A DNA stretch of 64,000 bases from Candidatus Schekmanbacteria bacterium (GTDB lineage Bacteria; Schekmanbacteria; GWA2-38-11; J061). Below the pieces are notes generated by a model. It worked only from the letters and a program-made list of their open reading frames with translations, had not been told where the DNA came from and did not search any database. The stretch is from contig JACRJM010000004.1 in NCBI GenBank assembly GCA_016219965.1, positions 586,464-650,463 on the forward strand. Direction: 5' to 3'. Position numbers and translations under genes: made by a program. Of the stretch, positions 55,083 to 63,469 are shown one piece after another (positions within the stretch are counted from its first letter, which is position 1; each line of letters begins with the position of its first letter).

Positions 55083-55413
55083 GTGTAGGAATGAGAGACC
55101 CTGAGTAAAGGGGATTGCGATGCGCATGATCTATTACCTTTTCACATGATCCTGATGGAAAGTGTGAGGATAAGACCTGATGAACAAGGGATTGGAAAAG
55201 AAGAAGCGGACTGTTCGGGGAACAGTCCCTACAAGAAAAATGGAAAAATATGCGGTGCGTTCAGGGAACGCACCCTACGGGAAGAGAGAATACTGGATCC
55301 CCGCTTTCGCGGGGATGACAAAATAAGAAGTGGGGATGACAATGAAGATTAAGTACCGTCTTGAAAAATCAAAAGCTTACTTGTGTCTAATTCACTGCTT
55401 TTCCCATTAAACT
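55083..55413. other. Intergenic stretch with composite repeat R2 copy A
   Basis: About 330 bases without a gene. The first 90 bases follow the broken ring nuclease and show no further recognisable homology. The middle is the composite repeat; the end leads into the tail of the DUF4062 gene on the opposite strand. Confidence 0.6.
55177..55345 (+). repeat. Composite palindromic repeat R2, copy A
   Basis: About 170 bases that contain three hairpins: arms GGACTGTTC/GAACAGTCC, arms GCGTTC/GAACGC, and the R1 hairpin CCCCGC/GCGGGG. It is nearly identical, in the same orientation, to 57720-57890. A shorter relative lies at 59141-59230. Confidence 0.9.
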
Positions 55414-56904
55414 TCACTCCTTCTCCTTCAAGATTCGTTTCCCTTTTTCGGTGAGGCGGTATTTCTGTTTGCTGCTTGTGGGTTTGCCGGGAATTGTCAT
55501 CTCGATCATACCGGCAGTCAGCGCCGGAATAAGATAAGCCTCTCTAAAGTAATCTTCATGCCGGAGAGCCAAAGCCTCCTGGATGTCTTTACGTTTCATC
55601 TCTCCAACCAATACCGCCAGGAGCCGCTGAACTTCCCCGGTGACTTCCCCGGTGACTTCCCCGGTAATCCCGCCGACAGCTTTGAAGGCGAGTTCAGGCT
55701 TTCTTCGGATAGTAACCACAAAGCCGTCTGTAAGGGCAAACTCCGGTTCGTCAAGGCCGACATCACGACAGCGCTTGATCATATCACCTGTTCCAGTGCC
55801 CATACGTTCAATGTATTTGGTAAGATAGAGCGGCTCGGCCAATAAGGGATTACAGGGAACGGAGCCGTGGGGCTTTCGCAGTTTTGCAAGAGTCAAAGGC
55901 GGTGAAAGGGTACCGGGATTCCAGACCTCCAACCGATTCGCAAAGAGCATCACCTGCACACTTCCGTTGCTTGTATAGTCCCGATGTGCCACAGCATTGA
56001 CAATGGCTTCGCGAATCACTTCAGGAGGTATCTCGTAAGCCACGGGAGCTTGAACGCTCTGGGCGCGGGTTCCGACAGCAAGATTGATTTTGGAGAGCAC
56101 AAAATCAACAGCCTGATCTACCAGGTCAAAGACTGTTCCTTTGTAAATACGGTAAAAGGGAATAGGCTTGGTTACCTCAACACCATGAAAATGGGCGCAC
56201 TTGATTTCGGAAGAAATAAGGAAGCGCTGCGGCTGTATTCCAAAGAGCAAGACTGCTGCATTGCTCGGCCTTTCTTTATCAAGGAGATTCAAATGAGTAA
56301 GGACTTCCATGGATGTGGATTCTTCGGACAGCGGGAAGCCTCTGGCCTGTCGGGCTTGACTCAGAAATGTATGTATCTTCTCTTCATCCAGGTCGGCCAT
56401 GGTGGCATTTCTGCAGAAAGAGGCATCAAAGGGAGCTGAACGAATCAATTCGTGTTCATCAAGGTATTGAACAAGGCTTCCGTATATTGCGGTGACTAGC
56501 TCTGCAGCGCTGACAAAGCGACGCCTTACCACCTGGGTTCCCGCCGCCTTGATAAGGCTTTGCATTTTTGGGGCTTTGCCGCCATCGTCAGCGCCTTTGA
56601 CAAAAATAAGGCGGTGTTTCCCGCTCTTCGTTGCAAGGTCGAATTCCCTATGGGTAGGAGAATAACCTTTGTCGTCTTCCTTTCCGTATTCCATCCCGAA
56701 GAGTCCTACGTAAATGTCGCATCGTTCAACTTCCTGGAGATAGACCTCGTCTGCCCGTCTATCAATAGCAGGCATATCTTCAAAAAGAAAAACATCATAG
56801 AAGCGCCGCAAAAGAGGATCTCCCCGGAGAAATTCCCGCAACGCCTTGCGCTCCTCGGCAAACTCTTTTTGCACACTGCTGATAAAGATGCGAATGGGAT
56901 TCAT
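55414..56904 (-). CDS. DUF4062 and HATPase_c_4-type ATP-binding protein
   Basis: The 496-residue protein starts at the ATG read as MNPIRIFISSVQKEF, the usual beginning of a DUF4062 domain; an in-frame ATG 96 bases upstream lacks homology and a Shine-Dalgarno. DUF4062 spans about residues 1-165. It is followed by an AlbA_2/RecG-like regulator region (about 165-300), an ATP-binding domain with VIREAIVNAVAHRDY, and a C-terminal winged helix. Such proteins are common in accessory regions and are suspected transcription regulators or defence factors; no function is proven. A 12-base tandem repeat encodes TGEV units before the winged helix. Confidence 0.8.
   Translation of the reverse strand: MNPIRIFISSVQKEFAEERKALREFLRGDPLLRRFYDVFLFEDMPAIDRRADEVYLQEVERCDIYVGLFGMEYGKEDDKGYSPTHREFDLATKSGKHRLIFVKGADDGGKAPKMQSLIKAAGTQVVRRRFVSAAELVTAIYGSLVQYLDEHELIRSAPFDASFCRNATMADLDEEKIHTFLSQARQARGFPLSEESTSMEVLTHLNLLDKERPSNAAVLLFGIQPQRFLISSEIKCAHFHGVEVTKPIPFYRIYKGTVFDLVDQAVDFVLSKINLAVGTRAQSVQAPVAYEIPPEVIREAIVNAVAHRDYTSNGSVQVMLFANRLEVWNPGTLSPPLTLAKLRKPHGSVPCNPLLAEPLYLTKYIERMGTGTGDMIKRCRDVGLDEPEFALTDGFVVTIRRKPELAFKAVGGITGEVTGEVTGEVQRLLAVLVGEMKRKDIQEALALRHEDYFREAYLIPALTAGMIEMTIPGKPTSSKQKYRLTEKGKRILKEKE
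55632..55667 (-). repeat. Three 12-base tandem units encoding TGEV
   Basis: Three consecutive units of CTTCCCCGGTGA (the last with one change) encode T-G-E-V repeats in the linker before the winged helix of the DUF4062 protein. This linker pattern recurs in related regulators. Confidence 0.85.
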
Positions 56905-57144
56905 GTCATTTGTCCTAAGTACCACAAGCCAATTTGAAGTTTGAAGTATGAAATTTTTAGCTGATACTCTTCCATTTAAAAACCTAAAATACTTTAACAT
57001 GCAAAAAGAAAATTTATCAATACCAAAGGAACGGAATTAAAAGAATGAGAGGGGCGGGCTGTTCGGGGGACAGACAACTCATTGATACCTTTTGAAAACA
57101 GCTTTCCTAATTTTGATTTTTTGTGCTATATTTAAAAATTGAAG

Positions 57145-57417
57145 ATGGATAACAAACAAGCAATCAATTATTGGATAAAATCTGCTGAAGCTGACTGGCA
57201 GGTAGTTAACCACCTTTTTGAAAAAAGAGACTATACATATGCATTATTTTTCGGACAGATAGCACTTCTTGAGACAATTACGGATTTCAATCTTGAGGCA
57301 AGATATCCGGATGAGAGATTTTTATTTAAGAAAAAATGCACAAAAAAATTTACAGCAAAATATATTGCTGAAATAGAGTATCTAAAACAATGGCTTTTGA
57401 AACAGATTCAATCATAA
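57145..57417 (+). CDS. HEPN-domain protein with internal deletion
   Basis: A 90-residue reading frame that starts like COG2250 HEPN proteins (MDNKQAINYWIKSAEADW) and ends like them (ITDFNLEARYPDE...FTAKYIAEI). The middle is missing: GQIA joins directly to LLETITDF, where relatives have about 35-45 further residues including the HxL segment. The frame is kept, so the deletion is a multiple of three. HEPN proteins are often RNase toxins paired with MNT nucleotidyltransferases, and the MNT gene overlaps here by 28 bases. The protein is probably non-functional. Confidence 0.7.
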   Translation: MDNKQAINYWIKSAEADWQVVNHLFEKRDYTYALFFGQIALLETITDFNLEARYPDERFLFKKKCTKKFTAKYIAEIEYLKQWLLKQIQS

Positions 57418-57713
57418 AGATAGCGAAGAGATATATCAAAGAGCTTGAGAAAAACAATATCAGAATTACTGAAGCAATAATATTCGGATCATATGCAAAG
57501 GGAACAGCAAAGGCAGAAAGCGATATAGATATTGCTTTGGTTTCTGAATCGTTCAGTGGCAACAGGTTTGATGACCGTCGTAGGATTGTCCCGCTAAGAA
57601 GAAAAATAGACACCCGCATTGAGCCTCTGCCTTTCAGGCCTGAAGACTTTTATAATGGCGGAATGATGGCTGAGGAAATAAAGCGAACAGGGAAGAAGAT
57701 ACTGAAAAAATAA
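57390..57713 (+). CDS. MNT-type minimal nucleotidyltransferase
   Basis: The 107-residue protein has the polymerase-beta-like motif GSYAKGTAKAESDIDIALVS, with the two metal-binding aspartates in DID, and a later arginine-rich strand with D (DTRIEPLP). In HEPN-MNT systems this partner neutralises the HEPN toxin, in studied cases by AMPylation. It overlaps the HEPN gene by 28 bases and appears complete. The partner HEPN is internally deleted, so the pair may be a relic. Confidence 0.88.
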   Translation: MAFETDSIIKIAKRYIKELEKNNIRITEAIIFGSYAKGTAKAESDIDIALVSESFSGNRFDDRRRIVPLRRKIDTRIEPLPFRPEDFYNGGMMAEEIKRTGKKILKK

Positions 57714-57719
57714 ATATTG

Positions 57720-57890
57720 CTGATGAACAAGGGATTGAAAAAGAAGAAGCGGGCTGTTCGGGGAACAGTCCCTACAGGAAACACGGGAAAATATGCGGTG
57801 CGTTCAGGGAACGCACCCTACGGGAAGAGAGAGAATACTGGATCCCCGCTTTCGCGGGGATGACAAAATAAGAAGCGGGGATGGCAAAGA
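57720..57890 (+). repeat. Composite palindromic repeat R2, copy B
   Basis: Near-identical direct copy of 55177-55345, with the same order of three hairpins. Copies A and B bracket the DUF4062 and HEPN-MNT genes, and copies B and C bracket the Fic gene. Confidence 0.9.
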
Positions 57891-57936
57891 AGAAAAAGGG
57901 ATGGGAAAAGGAAAAGCACCCATACGTTCCAATAAA

Positions 57937-57964
57937 TTGACTTCTCCAATTAATCTTATATAAT
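57937..57964 (+). promoter_or_regulatory. Promoter of the Fic gene
   Basis: A -35 TTGACT and a perfect -10 TATAAT are separated by 16 bases. Transcription would begin near 57971, giving a leader of about 25 bases with no clear Shine-Dalgarno. Confidence 0.7.
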
Positions 57965-57993
57965 CTTATATAGTTAAAATAGAAGATTATATA
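57957..57993. promoter_or_regulatory. Inverted-repeat operator candidate at the Fic promoter
   Basis: Perfect 11-base arms TATATAATCTT and AAGATTATATA are 15 bases apart. The left arm covers the -10 box and the right arm ends 2 bases before the ATG. The Fic protein has a C-terminal winged helix, so autorepression is plausible but inferred. Confidence 0.5.
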
Positions 57994-57995
57994 TC

Positions 57996-59060
57996 ATGAA
58001 TAAAACCAATAAATTAGACGCCAGATTAACCAATATTCCATCTGAAATATGGTCGAAAATCACTCAAATTGACCAGTTAAAAGGTCAGTGGATAGCTGGA
58101 GCGCGGTTAAGCCCGCAAATATTGGGACGTCTTAAGCGTTCTGTTTTGATTACTTCAACCGGTGCTTCTACCCGCATTGAAGGCGCCAGATTATCTGATG
58201 AAGATGTTGAAAAATTAATGCGTGGTATTTCAGTACAAAAGTTTACTGACCGGGACAAGCAGGAAGTACGAGGATACTATGAATTGTTGGAAAATGTTTT
58301 CAATTCATGGAAAAATATTAAATTTACAGAAAGCACTGTTAAGCATTTTCATAATGAATTGCTCAAACACGTTGAAAAAGATGAACGCCACAGGGGCGAT
58401 TACAAAAAGATTGAAAATAAAGTAGAGATGATCGACGCTGACGGAAAATCCGTTGGTGTGCTTTTCGATACCACTTCAGCATATCTGACTCCTAAAGAAA
58501 TGCAGGAGTTGGTAGAGTGGATGCAAAATGCAGTCGCTGAGAAAAAACACCATCCGCTTTTAATAGTTGCCAATTTTAGTGTGGAGTTCTTAAATATCCA
58601 TCCGTTTCAGGACGGCAATGGAAGGCTCTCAAGAGTCTTGACCAATCTTTTGATGCTAAAGGAAGGTTATTTATATATGCCGTATGTATCCCATGAAAAA
58701 TTGATTGAGGACAACAAACCTGATTATTATTTATCGCTTCGTCAAAGTCAAAAGACGTTTAAGTCAGGCTCGGAAGACATTACTCCGTGGCTGCATTTTT
58801 TTCTGGACATCATTCTAAAGCAATCAGAAATGGCTGTGGCTTTGCTGTCCAGGGAAAATATCGAAAAATTGTTTTCACCAAAGCAATTGGCTGTATGGAA
58901 TTACTTATTATCAGTAGAAGAAGCAACCCCAAGAGAGATTGCAAATCATACAAATATCGCTCGACCAACCATAAATCAAGTGCTGACAAAATTACTTCAG
59001 CTTAAAAAAATTGAGCAGATTGGGCAGGGAAGAAGCACGAGATACAGGAAGATTGTTTAA
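57996..59060 (+). CDS. Fic-domain protein with N-terminal inhibitory motif and winged helix
   Basis: Fic enzymes transfer AMP or related groups to proteins. The 354 residues contain the active-site motif HPFQDGNGR with catalytic H202. The N-terminal inhibitory helix motif is S58-TRI-E62-G63, so this is a class II, self-inhibited Fic. The C-terminal 70 residues look like a winged-helix DNA-binding domain (ATPREIANHTNIARPTINQ). Its target is unknown. The gene has its own promoter overlapped by an inverted repeat and lies between two copies of the composite repeat. Confidence 0.92.
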   Translation: MNKTNKLDARLTNIPSEIWSKITQIDQLKGQWIAGARLSPQILGRLKRSVLITSTGASTRIEGARLSDEDVEKLMRGISVQKFTDRDKQEVRGYYELLENVFNSWKNIKFTESTVKHFHNELLKHVEKDERHRGDYKKIENKVEMIDADGKSVGVLFDTTSAYLTPKEMQELVEWMQNAVAEKKHHPLLIVANFSVEFLNIHPFQDGNGRLSRVLTNLLMLKEGYLYMPYVSHEKLIEDNKPDYYLSLRQSQKTFKSGSEDITPWLHFFLDIILKQSEMAVALLSRENIEKLFSPKQLAVWNYLLSVEEATPREIANHTNIARPTINQVLTKLLQLKKIEQIGQGRSTRYRKIV

Positions 59061-59140
59061 TAAACATGTTTTCTGTGTTTTACAGTGAGGATGTAAACGA
59101 TTCCTACGGAAAGAGGAATTGAGAAAGATTTGACATAGGA

Positions 59141-59230
59141 AGAAAAAGAATAAACGGACTGTTTGGGGAACAGTCCCTACAGAGAAAATGGAAAGATATC
59201 AGGTATGTTTAGGGAACAGCCCCTACGGAA
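59141..59230 (+). repeat. Composite palindromic repeat R2, partial copy C
   Basis: It keeps the first hairpin (GGACTGTTT ... GAACAGTCC, then CTACA) and a degraded second hairpin ending CCCCTACGG, but lacks the R1 hairpin. It has the same orientation as copies A and B. Confidence 0.75.
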
Positions 59231-59255
59231 AACAGGGGGGATAAGCATCTTCTTC

Positions 59256-59441
59256 TTAAGGTTTGATATAGGCATTCAATCCGATTATGACAGGCTTCTC
59301 GTTTACTTTTGCAGTGGTGACAGTATTTCCCCTCGTACTTGCAACAACAAGGGTTTTTCCGGATGCTGAGGGTTTCGGAGGGGTGTCCATGTCAATTTCT
59401 ATATAAAGCTTGTTGTCCTTGATTTCAACTTTCATCGCCAT
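59256..59441 (-). CDS. Small conserved-looking protein of unknown function
   Basis: The 61-residue protein is not recognised as a named family. It has a good AGGAG Shine-Dalgarno about 9 bases before the ATG and a plausible extended -10 promoter upstream. An amphipathic beta-strand start (VEIKDNKLYIEIDM) precedes a glycine/serine segment (SASGKTLVVASTRGN) and a second strand (VIIGLNAYIKP). This looks like a compact beta fold. It sits between the accessory island and typA, and may belong to the island. Confidence 0.65.
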   Translation of the reverse strand: MAMKVEIKDNKLYIEIDMDTPPKPSASGKTLVVASTRGNTVTTAKVNEKPVIIGLNAYIKP

Positions 59442-59751
59442 TGGAATTTCTCCTTTTATTGATTGATTAGAGTTCCCTTGCTCCAGATGAATTTTAGCCT
59501 CCGCTTATTACATTATAGCATTTTAACTGTTTCATGTGTACACCGTCTAGTCTTATCGTGGCAAGGAGCGCTCTTTTTTGTCAAATTTTCTTTATAGCCA
59601 AGAGAAGTGTTGCTTTTTTGAAATAGATGTGATTCTCTACGGCCAGAATTAAAGACCCTCAGATAAAACCCAAAAGTCTGCTCCTTTGATGCACGGCATA
59701 ATTGAATGCTGATGCCAATTGCAGGTTTAATTTAATACAAGAGGAATTAAT
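59442..59751. other. Intergenic region between the small gene and typA
   Basis: About 310 bases without a gene. It contains the Shine-Dalgarno and promoter of the leftward small gene. On the right a GAGGA Shine-Dalgarno (59741-59745) precedes the typA GTG. An ATG two bases before that GTG is followed at once by a stop and is not used. Nothing else was recognised. Confidence 0.5.
59512..59540 (-). promoter_or_regulatory. Extended -10 promoter for the small protein
   Basis: Minus-strand TGC-TATAAT with a weak -35 TACACA 17 bases upstream. The start would lie about 65 bases before the ATG. Confidence 0.4.
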
Positions 59752-61548
59752 GTGAAACGTGAAGATTTAAGGAACATAGCTATTATTGCCCATGTTGACC
59801 ATGGGAAGACAACACTTGTGGATGTAATGCTTCGTCAATCCGGGATATTCAACTCCCATGAAGTAGTGAAAGAGCGCGTGATGGACAACATCGACCTTGA
59901 GCGCGAAAGAGGCATTACCATAATGGCAAAGAACACTGCTATTAACTATTGCGGTGTCAAAATAAATATAGTCGACACACCGGGACATGCAGACTTCGGC
60001 GGCGAAGTGGAGCGCACCCTTAAGATGGTTGACGGAGTTCTCCTTCTTGTGGATGCCTCGGAGGGACCTCTGCCTCAGACAAGGTTTGTCCTTAAAAAAG
60101 CCCTTGAGCTCAATCTTAAGCCTATAGTCGTAGTCAATAAAATAGACAGGCCTGATGCAAGGATACAGGAAGTCTTAAACGAGATATATGATCTTTTCAT
60201 TGACCTTGATGCAACTGAAGAACAGCTTGAGTTCCCTGTAATTTATACAAATGCAAGGCTTGGGATTTCCAAGCTTTCGCTTGATGACAGCTCAAATGAT
60301 TTCAAAGTATTGTTCGAACTGATCATCAAAACAATACCTGCGCCTGAAGGGGATGATAGCGCTGTGCTTCAGCTTCTTGTCACCAATATTGATTATAATG
60401 ATTATGTCGGAAGGCTTGCTATTGGAAGGATTTTTTCAGGCACTATTAAGGTAGGTGACAATGTCGCCTTTACTTCAGGCCATGAGCAGCAAGCAGCTAA
60501 GACAAAGATAACATCACTTTATGGGTTCCAGGGGCTTGAGAGAGTTGCTCTCACTTCAGCATCTGTCGGTGATATTGTGGCGCTTTCAGGGATTGAAGGG
60601 ATAAATATAGGTGACACCATTACGGATGCTGAAAACCCGAAGCCTCTGTCGAGGATAAAAGTTGATGAGCCTACCATATCAATGGTCTTTTCCATTAACA
60701 CATCTCCATTTGCCAGTAAGGAAGGAAAATATGTCACATCAAGGAATCTGCGTGAACGGCTTGAAAAAGAACTTTTATATAATGTGTCAATAAGGGTTGA
60801 TTTCAGCAACACCGACTCTTTCAATGTAATGGGGAGAGGTGAGCTTCAGCTTGCAATCCTTGTTGAGATGATGAGAAGGGAAGGTTACGTTCTTTCAGTA
60901 TCAATGCCGGTGACAATCACAAAGGAAATAAAAGGAGTAGTCAACGAACCAATGGAGCTTCTTGTCATAGATGTGCCTGAAGATTTTATAGGGGTTGTGA
61001 CACAGCAGATTGGAATAAGGCGCGGCAAGATGCTGAAGATGCAGAACAACGGACATGGAAGAGTAAGGCTTGAATACAGGATACCTTCAAGGGGATTGAT
61101 AGGTTTCCGTTCGCAATTCTTAACTGATACCAGAGGCACCGGTCTTCTTAACCATCTTTTTGACGGATATGAGCCTGTGCAGGGGGATATCACAAAACGC
61201 TACACTGGTGCACTTGTAGCGGACAGACCGGGGAGAAGCACCACTTATGCGCTTTTCCACCTTCAGCCCCGCGGCAATCTTTTCATAAAAGAGAACACGC
61301 AGGTCTACGAGGGGATGATTGTCGGTGAGAACTCAAGGGACAACGACCTCTATGTTAACGTTACAAAAGAGAAAAAGCTTACTAACTTGCGGGCATCCGG
61401 CTCTGATGAAAATCTACTTTTAGTGCCGCCAAAGCTCATGAGCCTTGAGCAGGCAATAGAGTTCATAAAAGAAGATGAACTTGTAGAGGTAACGCCTCTT
61501 GCAGTGAGACTTAGAAAAAAGGTGCTTGAAGCAAACAGGAAAAATTAA
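59752..61548 (+). CDS. typA: Ribosome-associated GTPase TypA/BipA
   Basis: Translational GTPase of 598 residues, related to EF-G, that helps 50S assembly at low temperature and under stress. G1 is [10 protein letters not shown]3 [11 protein letters not shown] and G4 NKID. Domain II and the TypA-specific C-terminal domain (RTRGTGLLN-type segment [11 protein letters not shown]) are complete. Translation starts at GTG behind GAGGA. It is followed by a full R1 repeat. Confidence 0.97.
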   Translation: MKREDLRNIAIIAHVDHGKTTLVDVMLRQSGIFNSHEVVKERVMDNIDLERERGITIMAKNTAINYCGVKINIVDTPGHADFGGEVERTLKMVDGVLLLVDASEGPLPQTRFVLKKALELNLKPIVVVNKIDRPDARIQEVLNEIYDLFIDLDATEEQLEFPVIYTNARLGISKLSLDDSSNDFKVLFELIIKTIPAPEGDDSAVLQLLVTNIDYNDYVGRLAIGRIFSGTIKVGDNVAFTSGHEQQAAKTKITSLYGFQGLERVALTSASVGDIVALSGIEGINIGDTITDAENPKPLSRIKVDEPTISMVFSINTSPFASKEGKYVTSRNLRERLEKELLYNVSIRVDFSNTDSFNVMGRGELQLAILVEMMRREGYVLSVSMPVTITKEIKGVVNEPMELLVIDVPEDFIGVVTQQIGIRRGKMLKMQNNGHGRVRLEYRIPSRGLIGFRSQFLTDTRGTGLLNHLFDGYEPVQGDITKRYTGALVADRPGRSTTYALFHLQPRGNLFIKENTQVYEGMIVGENSRDNDLYVNVTKEKKLTNLRASGSDENLLLVPPKLMSLEQAIEFIKEDELVEVTPLAVRLRKKVLEANRKN

Positions 61549-61563
61549 TAAAATTATTTTTAT

Positions 61564-61635
61564 GTCATTCCGCACATGATGCGGAATCCAGTTCTTTTTA
61601 TTAATTTCTGGATCCCCGCTTTCGCGGGGATGACA
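61564..61635. repeat. Dispersed palindromic repeat R1, full copy
   Basis: Second full-length R1 element, with both hairpins (CCGCACATGATGCGG and CCCCGC-TTTC-GCGGGG). It lies between typA and the secreted subtilase. A degenerate GATGA tail continues almost to the next start codon. Confidence 0.85.
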
Positions 61636-61692
61636 AAGTAAGAAGTTGGGATTCAGAAATAAGAAGCGAGGATGACGAAGTAAAAAATTGGG

Positions 61693-63390
61693 ATGAAAAA
61701 AATGATCACAATTCACCCCCATGCAACGCATCGAAATATTTCTTTAATTAATCTAATTAAAATCTGCTTATTGGTATTTTTTTTAGGCTATTGTATTACA
61801 TTTGTAACATCAGCTCAACACATTGAAATAAAAAGAAATACAGTTGTCACATGGGTGTTCTTCAAAGACAAAGGCAATGTTTCTGCAAGTGATATAGAAA
61901 GCTATGTAAAAAGCCTTCCTCAAAATGTGCGCGCTAGGCGTGCAAAGGTAAATCCATCAAATATTGCCGATGAGCGGGATCTCCCCGTAAATAAATATTA
62001 TGTTGATAAGGTCATTGCTTTAGGCGCAAGGCATAGAGCAACCACGAGATGGCTTAATGGAATAAGTATAGAAGCTACAGATGAGATTATTGATGCGATA
62101 GAGCAGCTCCCCTTTGTCAAAGAAGTTAAGATAATCAATCCCCCAAAGAAACAGCTAAATTTAATAGACTCAGGCGAAAACACCCTACAAGGCAGGCTTC
62201 CTTACGGTTCGTCAAAGAGCCAGCTCAAACAGATAAATGTGACAGCGCTTCAGAACATGGGATACTCAGGCAAAGGCGTTATAATCTGCGTCATTGATTC
62301 CGGGTTCAAAACAACGCATGAAGCATTAAAATCAGTTAAAGTAATAGATGAACATGATTTTGTAAATGATGACGGGGAAACTGCGGATGAAGCGGGAGAC
62401 TATGGAGGTCAGGATGCTCATGGCACTGAAGTCCTTTCAGTGATAGGCGGGTTTAAAAAGGGAAATTTGATAGGTCCAGCCTATAACGCTAAATATCTTC
62501 TTGCCAAGACAGAGGATATGGCGAGCGAATTTCCTGTTGAAGAGGACTACTGGCTTGAGGCAGTTGAATGGGCTGATGAGAAGGGAGCGGAGATAATCAG
62601 CAGTTCCCTTGGTTATTATGATTTTGAAGATGGTTCATCTTATACATTTGAGGACCTTGACGGCGAGACAGCAACTGTTACCAAAGCCGCAAACATTGCA
62701 GCAGAAAAAGGGATTCTCGTTGTGAATTCTGCGGGAAACGGAAATCTTATGCCGCCGGCGGATGGAAAACATCTTATTGCCGTAGGTGCAGTGGAAGTAA
62801 ACGGGGATTTGTGGCAAGACAGCGGAAGCGGTCCTACTTATGATGGAAGAGTAAAACCGGACGTAGTCGCAAGAGGTTTTGAAACATACTGCGCTGACCC
62901 GAATAACAACAATAAATATCTTTATAAAACCGGCACATCATTTGCAACGCCGCTTGTCGCAGGGCTTGCAGCACTTCTGCTTGAAGCCCACCCTGACTGG
63001 ACTCAGGACAAGATACGAGAAGCAATATTAAACACATCAGACAGAAGCAGCTCGCCTGACAATTCTTTTGGCTACGGAATTCCCAACGGCGTATCAGCTC
63101 TTAAATATGCCCTGTCCATTACAACGGAAAAACTTCCAGCGGCAAAGGCGGATAGAAAATACATCGCTAAATTAAATGCTTCCGGCAAGAGCGATAAGCT
63201 GATTTGGAGCATAGTTGACGGAAGCGGGTTACTCCCCTCAGGTCTTACCATGAGCAAGAGCGGAGTTATCAGCGGCAAGCCTGCAAAGATAACTTCCGGT
63301 CAGATTTACACATTTACTGTTAAAGCATCTGACAGCGGTGTCCCAGGAAAAGAGATCACCAAAGAGCTTTCTATCAAAGTAAAACCATAA
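61693..63390 (+). CDS. Secreted subtilisin-like serine protease (S8) with C-terminal Ig-like domain
   Basis: The exported 565-residue protease has a hydrophobic signal segment (about residues 18-42), an I9-like propeptide (about 48-155) and the S8 domain (about 180-475). The catalytic triad is D202 in VIDSG, H243 in DAHGTE and S416 in GTSFATP. The C-terminal 90 residues resemble a He_PIG/putative-Ig domain ending in a strand rich in lysine. The ATG lies in the tail of a repeat and has no Shine-Dalgarno; a second ATG three codons on is also possible. It is much smaller than the other subtilase in the window. Confidence 0.9.
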   Translation: MKKMITIHPHATHRNISLINLIKICLLVFFLGYCITFVTSAQHIEIKRNTVVTWVFFKDKGNVSASDIESYVKSLPQNVRARRAKVNPSNIADERDLPVNKYYVDKVIALGARHRATTRWLNGISIEATDEIIDAIEQLPFVKEVKIINPPKKQLNLIDSGENTLQGRLPYGSSKSQLKQINVTALQNMGYSGKGVIICVIDSGFKTTHEALKSVKVIDEHDFVNDDGETADEAGDYGGQDAHGTEVLSVIGGFKKGNLIGPAYNAKYLLAKTEDMASEFPVEEDYWLEAVEWADEKGAEIISSSLGYYDFEDGSSYTFEDLDGETATVTKAANIAAEKGILVVNSAGNGNLMPPADGKHLIAVGAVEVNGDLWQDSGSGPTYDGRVKPDVVARGFETYCADPNNNNKYLYKTGTSFATPLVAGLAALLLEAHPDWTQDKIREAILNTSDRSSSPDNSFGYGIPNGVSALKYALSITTEKLPAAKADRKYIAKLNASGKSDKLIWSIVDGSGLLPSGLTMSKSGVISGKPAKITSGQIYTFTVKASDSGVPGKEITKELSIKVKP

Positions 63391-63469
63391 ATCCGCAAAA
63401 TCTGCTTTCAACTTTCTGATTTTTTTATTACAGTTAATTAACTTAAAAATAAATTTTGGAGGTCTGTAT

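Noticed and set aside
55177-55345. R2 repeat as a CRISPR array or insertion sequence
   Set aside because: There are three different hairpins and no regular spacers, and no transposase is encoded; it behaves like a palindromic dispersed element.
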